Shown one piece after another: positions 36,499 through 49,000 of a stretch of DNA of 64,000 nucleotides; position 1 is the first letter of the stretch; every line of letters starts with the position of its first letter. Position numbers and translations under genes: made by a program. Source of the stretch: Mesotaenium endlicherianum (Eukaryota > Streptophyta > Zygnematophyceae > Zygnematales > Mesotaeniaceae); the NCBI GenBank assembly GCA_009602735.1, contig WELA01007625.1, positions 5,311-69,310 of the forward strand, in the 5' to 3' direction. Below the pieces are notes generated by a model. That model saw only the letters and a program-made list of their open reading frames with translations, did no database searches and had not been told where the DNA came from.

Positions 36499-37834
36499 AA
36501 AAGAGCGCAATCGCAAAAAATAATCTTGAAGTTTTGAAATAAAGATATGGTGGAATTTATTGTTCAATCAAATAAAGAGAGCTAGAGATATTGTGAGGAG
36601 TCTACGAGTTGAGTCCTTTGTGGCTAGAAAAATGGCTGTCAAATTTAGTCATGTTGAAGCACTGCTTGGGTATCAAAGGCAAATGGAAGCTGGAGACGAC
36701 CAACTGAGCTCTAACCATTGCTTTAACGATTATTTATGCTGCTTGAAGCACATGTTTCCAAGATTTCCAATATCAAAGTACATCACTATGTCAATTTTGC
36801 TCGTCGCAAGAATGACACTGTTATGGAGGTCAAGTCCAAATTGGAACATCTTGCTCAAAAGGCAAGAATCTATGAATCTTCATTAATGGGTGCCAACTTT
36901 ATGTTGTGCTTGGGCAAGGAGACAGATAAGAAAGTCATGTCACACTCGCCAGTCTAATGTGAATCTACTGGTCAATCGACAAAGCCAAAAATTTTGGTAT
37001 AAAGAGGTCTCGAGAATGCTACTGGTGCCAGAGAGGTGCTAGAGAGGAGGAAGGAATGCTCACTTCTAAGGCCTTAGGCTCAACAGTTCCTTTCAAAAAC
37101 AAAAATGGGTCTTTCAATAAGTTTGCCAGAGGCAAATGTTGTATAAGGTTTAGAAAATTGCTGGAACTATGCAAAGCATGTACATGAACAAAGAGATTGT
37201 ATTTATCCCAACACCAAGTAATGGGTTGCAAGCAGAGCACAGGTATGTGCTCGTTATAGCAAGCACGGCCATTCTGGAGATAGAAGTTGGTCAATGAACT
37301 TGCATTTGAAGCCACCATGGACCAACAATGCCACACTAAAGGCCAATAAGGAACTACCCAAGGAATAGGTAACTCTAGCTGCCAAAAAGGCAACCAGACT
37401 TTCGACATCTTGAGTGGAAATTGCGGAGGTCAAAGCTCAAATGGCTAAGATGAGCGTAGAAAGGGCCTATTATGACACTGATGTAACAAAAAAGTTTTTT
37501 TTGCAAGGACGCAAGATGTTGTCGACAAACAAAATGCGGCAACAAAAATCAAACGAGCATAGCATGAATGTTTGGTGCCTATTATAAAGTTTCTTCAAAT
37601 TTTTCGAATCACGCTAAACAAAAACGAGCCCTATCTACGACAAACTAAGCCTGGTACATTTGTCGCAGGAAAAGTTGCAAGCAATGGTGGAAAATCGGAT
37701 ATCTATGTGCTCACTGTAGCCAATGTCGTGCGGAAGGAGATTGAGTGCGTATCATCGACACAAGCAATGCATAATAAGCAAGCACGCTTTGCTGCAATGA
37801 AGTCTATAATACATGTGGCTTTATAGCCAAAAAG
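36499..37834 (+). pseudogene. Decayed coding remnants, unidentified
   Basis: Plus-strand frames at 36560-36957 and around 37250-37826 have protein-like composition: Lys/Glu-rich, probably helical, for example VKSKLEHLAQKARIYESS and EVKAQMAKMSVERAYYD. They are open only in pieces. Sequence left of family A copy 2 (about 26846-27061) has the same character, so that gypsy element appears to have inserted into this older element. I do not recognise the family; an old transposon protein or a dead host gene are both possible. Confidence 0.4.
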
Positions 37835-37849
37835 GTAGTCAACCGTCAA

Positions 37850-37972
37850 ATGTTGTAATTGTCGCGGGCCAGCAGCGGGTCGAGGCATCCGATGTGGAAG
37901 CCGAGGTTGCAGCTGTCGTAGAGCAGCATCTTGGCTTCCTGGCCGGGGCTCTGGCAGACTTAGCACGCCCAG
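37850..37972 (-). other. PHD-like zinc finger at the C-terminal end of the element's integrase (fossil)
   Basis: The integrase C-terminal module ends with a HTKNCGPCHLPNLD stretch, then PPKDWAC, a CQSPGQEAKMLLYD stretch and NLGFHIGCLDPLL. The spacing and the DxC-x(3-4)-FHxxC-LxPPL pattern are those of a PHD finger, a chromatin reader that usually binds the histone H3 tail. Family A elements carry a chromodomain in the corresponding place, so this element appears to use a different targeting module. Only the first part of a PHD finger is visible before the element's end. Confidence 0.6.
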
Positions 37973-40900
37973 TCCTTGGGCGGCCGCGCGTCGCGGGGAC
38001 GAACCTGCATGTCAAGGTTAGGAAGGTGGCATGGTCCACAGTTCTTCGTGTGGTCCTTGTGAAGACGGCCATTTGCGCCTTCTAGCTCCAGAACTCTTGA
38101 CGCCAAGACACGTTTGACGTGCAGGATGACAAGCGAGCTGCTGGTGTTGAGGGTGTTCTTTGTCTGGCGTCGCAGGTACACGAAGTCATCTACGGAAAAT
38201 TGCAACAACCGCGGGCGATGGGCTCCTCCACAAGTCATGGCATACCTCAGTGTGTCGCGGTGCTGAGCAACGCTGAGGTTGTCCATGGCCATGGGCATCA
38301 GGCGCTGAAAGAGTTGTGCACGCTACCCAATAAGAGCGCTCCACGTCGCGGGATTGTCCAAGTCCAAGATGTTCTCGACCACGGTCCTGGCTGCCGCGGG
38401 CAAGATTGGCTGTCGGCCGTAGAGAAGGAAGTAGGGAGAACGCGAGGCCAGGGAGGCCTGCTTACTGAACCTGTACCCCATAGCCAACCATGGGAGAGCG
38501 TCGTCCCAGTGGGTGCTGTCGTGAGCCAGGCAATACTTCCGCAGCCCAAGCTTGACGGTCTGCACCATGCGCTCTGCAAGGCCGTCAGCCTGGGGATGGT
38601 CGCGGGAGGTAGTGCGGTGGTCAATCATTGAGCGCTCCAGCAGCTTCTGAAAGCTGCCTTGGAACTCTTTGCCTTGGTTGGTTAGGAACTCAGCACAGCC
38701 GCCAAAGCGGCTAAGGACTTGGTCAAGGAAAGCCTGAGCAATCCCCTCGCTGGCCTTGCTGGGCAAAGGCACAAGCTCGATCCACTTGGACATGTGCTCA
38801 ATCATCATCAAGACGTAGAGGTTGCCTCGGCGAGACTTAGGCAGCTCCCCAGCCAAGTCGAGCGACCACCTGTAGAACAACCCCTAAATAGGGAGAGGGC
38901 TGAGAGCAACGGTGTGAGCTGTGAAGCTCAAGCGCACCCGGTTGCAAAGAGTGCAGCTGCTGACGACGTCGGCGACAACCTTAGTCATGCCGTGCCACCA
39001 ATACTCAGCCTGGAAAAGGCTGAGAGTGCGCTTAACACCAAAGTGTCCAAGCGTCTCGTAAGCACGCCGCACCAGCTAGTTGCGTATAGCAGGCTTAGGA
39101 ACCATCAGGACGGAGCCGTCTGCCATCACTCGCCGCATGCGCCCCTCCATGAAGACGAAGTCCCGGCTGCGCTTGAGGACGCGGTCGCGCTCGCGAGCAC
39201 TGTTGCCTGGGGCCAACTCCTTGGCCGTGACGTACTGCAGCACTGGGCGTCGTCCCACACGTCCTTGGGCCCGCGCTGCCAGCTGTTCTGCTCCTTAGCT
39301 GTTGCCAGCGCCAGTCGCCGAGTGGTGACGGTCACCATGTCTAGGCTAGTGAGCCCGGCGGACCGCACGTCGCCGTCAACGGTGAAGGCCAGGAACGCCG
39401 CTGCGTGCCAGGCCACTGGCTCATCCTCATCGTGGCGAGCTATTGTGAGGTCCCTCAAAGAGGGCAAGGCGTTGCGGATGAGGTCGTCGGCGTCTAGGTT
39501 CGTTGACCCTGGGCAATGATGCACGTCAAAGGTGCACTCCTGCAAGATGAGCGCCCATCGTGCGTACTTGCCTGTCAGGCGCTCCGACGTCATGAGCCAC
39601 TTGAGTGGCTGATGGTCGGTGACCAAGCGGAAGTGGGTGCCGTAGAGATAGTGCCTGAAATGCACAATCGCCCACACCGTTGCCAGGCACTCCCCCTCAT
39701 AAGGGCCATAGTTGCCCTCGGCACGGTTGTTGCTGCGACTGGCGTACGCCACCACATGCTCGAAGCCGTCATGCTCGTGCACCAGCACCGCTCCAAGCCC
39801 TGCCTGCGACCAGTCGGTGTGGAGGATGGAGGGCTTCTGGCAGTCATGCCGCCGTAGTACTGGGGCGCTCACCAACAGCTTCTTGAGCTTGTTGAACGCC
39901 GCCTGCTGCTCTGGTCCCCAACGTAGGCAACGCCCTTGCGTAGCAAGTCGTTGAGCGGCTTGGCCAGCTCGCTGAACCCAGGCACAAAGCAACAATAGTA
40001 GTTGGCGATGCCAAGGAAGGCCCTCAACTGCGAGAGGTCGGTCGGCGGCGGGATGCCAGTGATGGCCAAGATCTTGGCCAGCTGAGGGGCCAGGCCACTG
40101 GAAGACAGGAGATGCCCAAGGTACTCCACCTCTCGGGTCCCAAAGGTGCACTTGCGTAGATGATACTTGAGCCCAACGGCCTCCAAGCGGTCCAGGACTG
40201 TAGTGATATGCGCCACATGCTCCTCAAACGTCTCACTGAAGACGAGCACGTCATCAATGTAGCACCGAGCAATGGAAATCCTTGCCAACTCTTTATCATG
40301 ACCCGCTGGAAGGTGGCAGGAGCCTTTTTCAAGCTGAAGGGCATAACCCTCCACTCGTAGAGACGCTGCGACCCCCAAAAAGTTATCTTAAGCTAGTCCT
40401 TCTCCACGATGGGTATCTGGTTGAAGCCCTGCCTCAAATCCAGCACCGAGAACCAAGTACAAGCGCCGATGTTGTCAAAGATCTTGTCGGGGGTCGGCAT
40501 AGGATATCTGTCTTGCTGAGTGACCTTGTTAAGCTTACGATAGCGACCGCACATCCTCTTCTCAAACCAGTTGCCTGAGGCGTCCTTCTTAGCTGGCATG
40601 ACTGTGGACGCAGCGTAGGTGGAGGCACACTCACGAATGAGCTGACACTCCTTTAGCTTGCCTGTCTGCGTGCTGATCAGGTCGTCCTCAAAGCGGCTGT
40701 AGCGGTAGCGCATCTGGAAGATGGGCACGTCTGTCTGGAGGGGAATCCTTATGGGGTCGCCTGTGTAGCGCCCAAGATCGTGCATGCCGTTGGCAAAGTT
40801 GGCACTGCGCCGTGCATCCTGCAATGCCGTCAGCTGAGCAGCCTGTGCTTTAGTGAGAGTCCCCCCCAGCTTCCAAGTAGGGGCAGTTGGTGGTGGCTCC

Positions 40901-41299
40901 TGTGCTGCAGCTGGCGCCTCCTGCCCTGCTACTGGCATAGTCTATGGGGCTGCAGGCGTCACCTGCCTTGCAGCTGGCTGCGATCAGCCTGCCTCGGGTA
41001 CCTCCTCCTTGGCAGCTGCTGCCAGCTGCCCTGCACCAACTGTCGGCGACTGAGAGCGTAGAAAAAGAAACTCCCTGGGTTGCTGTGAGGACTCCTGTCT
41101 TCTCCTTCCCCCTCCCAGCGATCCAAAACCAGGACCAGGACGCGGCGCAAGCGGCAGCTGGGAAGCAGGCCCCTCGCGCTGGGAATGCCGAGTTGTATCA
41201 GGCGGGACGCGGCCATCGCCGTCTGAATCACGGTCCATGGCGTCGTAGGACTGGTCCATCTCAGGATGACGAGCCTGTGCGTAGAGGGGAGTTAGGGCC

Positions 41300-42245
41300 T
41301 GCATCTCCGAGAGGATCCACGTCAAGACGTTGGCATCGAGGCCAAGGAGATGTACAGGGTTGACCTCGGTGATGTCGTCCACCTGTGTGAGGTGCGGAGG
41401 GAAGCCCATCGCATGCTCCATCTCCACGGCACGAGGCCGTTGAAACATGGCAGTCTCGAGGTCAATGATCATGCCGCGCTGGTCCTCGACGTAGGCCGCG
41501 CTGTTGTAGCGACTCACAAATGTCGGCAGCGCCCTCGTGACGTCGTGGAGGACCTCACACTGGGTTGAGAAGGATGCGGAAGGGCGAGCACTCGCTGGGC
41601 CAGGTGCGCCACATCGAGGATGGAGTCAACGTTGCGCGTGTGGCATGGATGTGCGGCCGCCAAGGCCTTGAGCGTGCCTGGCATGGCCAGGTTGGTGAAG
41701 TAGGCACGCACGCGGTGCGTGAAGGAGCCAATCTGGGCAGCGTCAAGGACGGCCTCACGGCCGACGTAGTTGCTGTAGAGGGCAAAGTTGGCGCTAACGT
41801 TGGGCCAAGAACTGCGCCGTACAGCCACATTCTCTAACACCCAGGCGAGCCTGTGAGGCGGTTGGCGATCCTCAACCATGTTGAGGGTGCGGAGCAGATG
41901 CCAGAACAAGGCCGTGCGCGAGTCATCGAGCGCGCCTCCTTGTTCGACGATGGAGAAGCCCTGGCATTCCCAGCCAGCGATGATGAGGTCAATGGGCCTC
42001 AGGCGTGTGATGTGCTCGGCGGTGATGTCGCGGATGTCCATGCGCCAGTTGGTCTGGACACGGAAGAATGCGTGCTCAAGGAAGAGGTCAGGGAAACGCT
42101 CGTGGCATAAGACCATCTGCCTGCGGGCCACCTGCTGCGCCTCGGCATCAGGGTCAACGTAGACGTACCGCCATACGGGGATGCCAGCCTGCAGGGTGGC
42201 CAGCAGCCCTGTCACAATGACGGCAAAGAGCTCGACAAGGACAAT
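41300..42245 (-). other. Cytosine-5 DNA methyltransferase domain of the gypsy element (fossil)
   Basis: The domain has the ordered motifs of a C5 methyltransferase: an SAM-binding motif I region (IVLVELF..TGLLATLQAG, about 42245-42186), then RDIT and PIDLIIAGWECQGFS with the catalytic Cys at about 41964-41966, LAWVLENV (motif VI, about 41826), and THRVRAYF (motif VIII). The terminal RPRAVEMEHAMGFPPHLT and HLLGLDANVLTWIL stretches (about 41440-41300) are motifs IX and X. The RDIT-x(n)-PIDLIIAG arrangement and the short domain resemble DNMT3/DRM de novo enzymes more than DNMT1 or CMT. Related retrotransposon DNMTs methylate CpG in published tests. It lies between the protease linker and the reverse transcriptase of the same strand and element. 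Broken; not expected to be active as it stands. Confidence 0.85.
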
Positions 42246-42848
42246 GCGGCCGAGACGCTCGTTGAGCTGGGCGGTGTAGAAAGGCGTAGCAAGGGGACGA
42301 CAACCCATGGCGGGATTGCCTGCTTGCGCTGGCGGAGGGTATGAGCGCAGGATAGTGTGCTGGTGGGGCGCCATGCGGAGGGCTGCCACCGACGTAGTCA
42401 CGGGTAAGCCTGGGGATGCGCTGTAGCAGCGACTGAGGGCAATCCGTGCGCGCATGCGCTTGATAAGTGCGCCAGCGAGCACGCGCGTCCTGCAATGCCT
42501 CCTTGGAAACTAAGCGGGCCATAGCCTGCGCATCGCGGACGCACTGCAGTTGCCACCTGTTTCTCGCCCTGTGGTTGGTGTGGTGTGAAGCGGCGTGGGC
42601 CAGCTGCTCCATGGCTGTGCGCTGGGGCAGACGGGGACGCGGGTCAAAGTATGAGTGCTGACGTTTGCAAAGATCCCTTTCGATAGGCACTGTGCAGACG
42701 GCGCTCGTCCCAGTCTGCCACCTGCCGAGGACGGACGAGCCGACGTGGAGCTAGCTGGGCTCAAGGGCGCAGCAGAGAGAGCGACGCAAGCCGAACGCGC
42801 TCCTGCTGACGATGCTGCATGATCTCTGCGCGTACGACGGTAGTATAA

Positions 42849-43570
42849 TGAAATGAATCGACTTACCAAATAGGCGATTAACAATTAATAAAGATCTTTA
42901 TATCAGCAAGTAATCTTTATGGAATTGTTCCATTAATTGTTTGAACAGCAAAGGACAATACACTAGCAGTGAATAATACTCGTAAGTCAAATGCAAGTAA
43001 ACTAGCATCAATAATGCAAATCAGTAAACTCATACATAAGCAAGGTTGGAAGACAGTGCGTATCAATGGCTTCTCGCCTTGGATTCAGATCTCTCTCAGT
43101 AATGCTGTACAAGAGAGTTGGCCTCGTTTCCGAATGCCGAACTCGAGAGCAATGCCTAGCATATGTACATGGAATGAGTTTACTGTTCAACGGCCAGTGC
43201 GATGGCACCGCCTACCCGGGAGTTAACCACGTTGGTAGGACCTCGGTTAACCAAATCCACCGCCATCTCCCATCATCCCGAATCGCCATCCATCATAGGG
43301 ATGTCATCTGGCCATTCACCTAGCATACCACACTTAGATGCATATCGAGGCAATTCGCTGCTACCGAGTACGGAAGTCAGCTGGCTGTCAAAGAATGTGT
43401 CAGCAAGCTGACTTAAGTTGGCTTCAGCCTGCTACTTCCGGCTGAGTCCTTAAATTGATTATTATGTAAAGTCCAGCAGACTCAATACTACATAAAGTTC
43501 AGTAGGCTGAACTTAATTAAGTATTATATTTAAATGAATATTACATCTACTAATATATTGATTCATTACA
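42849..43570 (+). mobile_element. Solo LTR (family B), 722 bp, TSD TATAA
   Basis: The element begins TGAAATGAATCGAC, ends TTGATTCATTACA and is flanked by perfect TATAA repeats (42844-42848 and 43571-43575). It is the best-preserved copy of the family and lies between the linker and DNMT regions of the methyltransferase-bearing element. Confidence 0.9.
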
Positions 43571-45086
43571 TATAAGGATGGCGGTCGCGGGGCCGGACAG
43601 CGGTGCGGGCCACCTTATGAGGAGGAAATTCAAACGGCCCGTCGCCGGCTATGTGGCTGCGCAAATCGGCAACAGGCCAGTTGGGCGGCGTCTGTTACAA
43701 TGCGTGAGCGGCAGTGGTGGAGGAAGAGTGTGCGTCATCATCGCGGGTGCGGAGATCGCGCGAGCCGTCGTAAGGCGATGTGACTGAGCGCGCGTGCGTT
43801 TCGCGCAAAGGAGTGATCTTTTGCTCCTCGCAAAGAGGAGTAATCTCTCGTGCGCTCCTGTGCGTGTTGCGCAGGGGCGTGACCTCGCGGGTATCCCTGG
43901 CCTGCTCGCAAAGAGGGGTGAGCGCACGTGCGCGCCGGGCTGGCGGCGTAGGGCCGTGTGCGAGGCGCAGAGCCGGCCCGGCGTAGGGGGAAGGCCTTGT
44001 ACGCCGAGGGCCAAGAATGCTGGTCCTGGGCCCTGGCTGCCGTACGCGTACGGCTCACAAATCGGCAGCAGGGAAAGGTGCCGTGGAGGCGGCGCTGGCT
44101 GAGGCGCAAGCCGGCCAGCCTATGCCCAGACTATTGCCAGCAAACAAGTGCGTGATGTCACGGCACTCGTTGCTGGTCAAACAGTTGTGGTGTATCGGAC
44201 GGCTGGGCCCGCCGGCACATTGATGGGCTCGACTGGGACTGGCTGTAGTCTCGTGCAAGAGAGTGCTGAAGCCGGGAGGTCCTGTTGGCTGGCGTCAGAC
44301 GCGAGCCGTAGGCGTGGGCGGCGGTGGCTCCTCTGAAGGCTGGGTTGCAAGCTCCTCTGCGGCCTCCTGGGACCACTCCTGCCACTCCTCCTCCTCAACG
44401 CTCTCCAAGGACGCGTCGTCGGACCTGCCTGGATACGCCGCCTGCCTCATAGCCTCATCCTCAGTTCTGGTAGTGCGCGGCCAGGAGTCGCAAGTCCGGT
44501 GCAATGGTGCGGGCTTGGGCGACTGGGAGGCCATGCGGTACTCCATGGCGACTCCCACAGGTACGTCATGCCGTACGCGAACGTCCAATCTCGCGGACGG
44601 TCCACTTGTCGCTAGCGGCTGTGGCCTAGGTGCGGTTGCAGCAGCTGTCACTGCGTCGTGGGCGTGCGCTCTAGCAGTAATGGCAGCCGTGGCAATGGCG
44701 TGTGCCTCAACGGCGTCTGCAGCCATCTGACGCATCATGGCGTTATGGGCGGCGTAGATCTGCACCGTCTTCCTGGCCTGAGCAGTCAGAACGCCAGCCT
44801 ACTCCTCGAGCGTGAGGTGGAGCTCGGCGCCAGACAGCTTGGGGTCCTCATCCTGCGTCTCGAGCAAGTCGGCGCCTACGGAGACCTCATCCTCCTCGGG
44901 CCCCCCCTTATCGATCTGGACCACGGGCCGACCGTCATTTAGCGCCATGAAGCCGTAGAGGGCGGACTCAGCTGAGCGGCGATCCACGATGTCGAGCGGC
45001 ACGGATGCCGTGCGGGTCCCCCCTGACTGCTAGTCAGGTCAATAGAAGACTTGCTCCACCCAATAATCCACCGCGGCGCCCATAAG

Positions 45087-46028
45087 TATGACGTTTCTGC
45101 TTTTCGAGAGGATCTTTCCTCGGCATTCAAGGAATATTTAATTCAAGTGGGCGGAAAATCTGTATACTTATGGAAATTGACGAATACTCGAAAGAGCGAA
45201 AGTGAAAATTAACGTAGAATGTGTGCTTGTGAGAGTTGCACTCACAATGACTCTGCAGGTATTTATACCTGCACAACATGAGGCACTGGAGTGCTTCGAG
45301 TCACCACCTAGGGCACTGGTTCATGTTCAACGAAAACGGTCGAAGGGACGTGTCCCATTCGGCCGAATGCTCGAAACGCGCAGTTGGCCGTTTGGAGACT
45401 TTTCGACGGTTTCCGAAAAACCGTTTCGCGCCAAACGGGCGTTTTCGCGTTCTCGGGCCTTTCCGAAAAAGTCGCGATTGATCGCGGAGTCGCGTACAGA
45501 TGCTTTCGTCATGAACCGGTAGCTTAAAAAGCTACTTTGGCCAATCCGTTAGGTGTGAACGTTTCAAACGAAAGTCGCGGGTTCGAATCCGCTCGGATGC
45601 AAAGCGACTTTGCATATTTCGTTTCGTTTGACTTTACGACTGTTTGTTCGTATTAATGATACGACAGTTTCTTCGTATTACGACTAGTCGTAATCCGAAA
45701 TCTGTGATTGTCCATTATTCGTAGTAATAACAATCAAAATAACTTAATCAAACAATGATTAATTAAATTATCATCTCATAATTATTCAAAGTAACTTAAT
45801 GAATACTTATGTCGTACTTTTGCAAAGTAGTCGAATTACGTTACGACGCTTTTTGCAATAGTATCTCGGTCGTTTCGCCAATCGACCGGGAATTAATCGG
45901 CACACGTGTGTGGCGAAAAATTCAATGTGATGCAATCATTTATCAAATAACTTATGATAATTAGTATAACGTATTTTAGGTAATTGGGAAAACGTCCCAA
46001 ATACGCCTAAAAAGCTCAAATCGTTACA
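45087..46028 (-). repeat. 3' LTR of family A copy 3
   Basis: 942 bp with inverted termini (TATGACG/CGTTACA). It is nearly identical to 50906-51847. On the plus strand, opposite to the element's genes, a tRNA-like A box (ggccaatccgttagg, near 45539) and a perfect B box (ggttcgaatcc, near 45580) are present. Confidence 0.93.
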
Positions 46029-49000
46029 CTCCTCCCCCCTTAAAAGAACTTAACGTCCTCGTTAAGCGTACGTCTTTTAAGTCGTAGATGTGTCGATACT
46101 AGCCTTGACTAGCGGAAAACACTGGTGAGCGATCGGACTATGCATCATCACAGTGACGAAAAAGAGCAATTACTTGGCCGCGTCTCTTTTGCGTTTGTTC
46201 CATGGCTTACGAAGAGCGCTTGGTAGCACACTTGCCTCTGCGCAGAGCTTTTGAGCATTAGCCCATTGTAACCAATATTGTTGGACTAGGTCCTTACAAT
46301 TAAGTAGGATTTCGTCCTGAGGTTCGTACGAGTTCCAACTGGAATCGTAATCTAGCCACTTTATCAAAAGCTCCACGCGTGGAGGTTTATGACGAGTGTA
46401 GCGGTGTCCTAAGACCTCCTCTACATCCCAGGCCTTATCATCATCGGCGAGTTCCAATTCCGGTGCTTGTGGCTGATAGCGGCCATGGGACCTAAACAGC
46501 TTCGGTAAATTGACATGGAACACAGGATGCGTTCGCCCCATGGACTTAGGCAAATCCAGTCGGTATGCAACAGGTCCAACCTTTGCGAAAACGATAAAAG
46601 GGCCTACCCAGCGAGGCAGAAGCTTGCGCTTTCCTGGGTGCTTGAGTTGGATGTTTTTAGTTTGCAAAAATACTTTATTGCCAACTTGAAAACTTAACTC
46701 AGTCCTGTGCGTGTCAGCAAACTTTTTCTGCCGATCTCGAGCAGCGGCTAAAGCCAGCTTCGCGTTTTTGTGCACCTCTTGAAGAGAATGGACAAATAGG
46801 CGTGCACTTGGTACTCTCATGGTTGACAGCCCCGCCTCAGCGTAAACGACGCGCGTGAGAGGAGTGTGCGGATGTCGCCCATAGTTAAGCAGAAATGGAG
46901 TTTCCTTAACACTTTCCTGATAAGCATTATTAACTGCGAACTCTGCGACTGAAAGGAGGGTGTCCCAATCGTCTTGGCGAGGATTCACATGATGCCTAAG
47001 GAACTGTAGCAGAACGCGGTTCATTTGTTCTGTCTGACCATCGGTCTGAGGATGGAAGCTAGTTGACATCTTAAGTTTCGTGCCGAAATGCGAACAAACT
47101 TCCTGCCAGAAGTGGCTCGTAAATCTACTGTCACGATCACTATGATTTCTTTCGGCATGCCATGCAACTTGAACACGTGATCTACAAAGAGACGTGCGGT
47201 CTCGACGGCATCAAGTGCTGGGGTAGTGGCCACAAAGTGTACCATCTTAGTGAAACGATCCACGATCGTTAGCACCCCATTGTGTCCTCGATCGGTGGTA
47301 GGCAATTCAACGACAAAGTCGAGGCTTATGCTTTCCCAAGGAGCACATGCAAGTTCCAATGGTTGCAACTTCCCAGCGGGCAACGTATTGCTCGGCTTAT
47401 TCCTCTGACATGTTGCGCAGTTGATGATGTACTCGGCAACATCAACCTTAAGGGACGGCCAAATGTACCCTCGGCGCAAAGAGTGTGTGGTTTTGGTAAT
47501 TCCATGATGACCTGAGTAAGGAGAGTCATGCGCTTCTCGTAGTAGCACATGTCTTACTCGGCCTTCTGGGACAGCAATGCGCCCATTGTGCCACCAAAAA
47601 CCGTCCTCAAACGAATAGTTTGAGTGTTCTTTCCTTTTATCCATACTGTCCATCGTTACGGCTACACCGTTCAAGCCAGTACCCTGGAGATCTAGGAAAA
47701 ACGGATCTTTGAGATAGCCCTCGTGAAATAGTTGATGCAGGTCAAGTATTTCCGAGTTATGCATGCTATCCAAATCGGGTGTGCCCGCGTCACCAGGCTG
47801 GTTGCGGTCAGACGTCTGGGGGGGTACAGCAGAATCAAGGGTGGCCGCCCTCGAAACCTGACCATTTCGTTCTCGCAAGCTCGCAACAGTCCCCAACATC
47901 AAGTGGTGGTGAGGAATTCAACTTAGAGGATCAGCAACATTGTTGCGGCCTGGGCGATACGCCCACTCAAAGTGGAATCGTTGCAAGAACTCAGACCATC
48001 TCGTCTGTCTCCTCGATAGCGTTGGCTGAATTTGAAAGAAAGTATTTGGGCAGTGGTCCGTAACCACTGTCAAACCTTTGCAGCCTTCCAAATAACATCG
48101 CCAAGTTTTCAAAGCGTATATGACTGCCTAGAGCTCCTGCTCTGTCGTTGAGTAATTTTGTTCGGCAGGTGTCAGCTTTCGACTCTCAAAACTGATAGGC
48201 TGGCCTGCCTGCAGCAGTACAGCCCCTATTCCAACACCAGACGCATCGGCGATGACCTCGTAAGGCAAGTCGGGATCGGCTAATGAAAGAAGGGGGGCAT
48301 TCGTGAGTGCATACTTAATGCGCTCAAACGCATGTTGCGTATTCTCATCCCAAATGAACGTCTTATCTTTCCTTGTCAGAGCAGTGAGTGGCGCGGCCAT
48401 CACTGAATAACCTTGCATAAACTTACGAAAGTAGTTAGCAAACCCGAGGAATGAACGTACAGTATGTATATCGGTCGGGACAGGCCAGTCAGCGACACAC
48501 GCTATCTTGGCTAGGTCACGGCGCACCCCTTTCGAACCCACTATATGTCCCAGGTACAACAATTCATCCTTTAGGAAGGAACATTTCTTGAGCTTAGCGT
48601 ACAGCTGCTGCTCACGAAGGATTTGCAACACCAACTCGAGGTGCTTATAATGCTCGTCCCTGTTCTTTGAGTAGACGAGGATATCGTCGAGGTAAACCTG
48701 GACAAATTTCCCCAAGTAAGGTCTAAACAAATCGTTCATGGTACTTTGGAATGTCGCTGGTGCATTGGTAAGTCCAAAACTTAGGTCTTTGTATTGGAAC
48801 TGCCCAATAGGCGTTCGAAACGATGTTTTGGGGACATCCTCTGGTGGGATTTCAATTTGATGATAGCCTTGGGCTAAATCAAGCGAGGAGAACACGCATG
48901 CCCCCTGCAGCAAATCAAACAAATCATCAATGCGAGGCAACGAATAGCGTTTCTTGACCGTTATGTTGTTCAGCGCACGATAATCAATGCACATTCTAAG

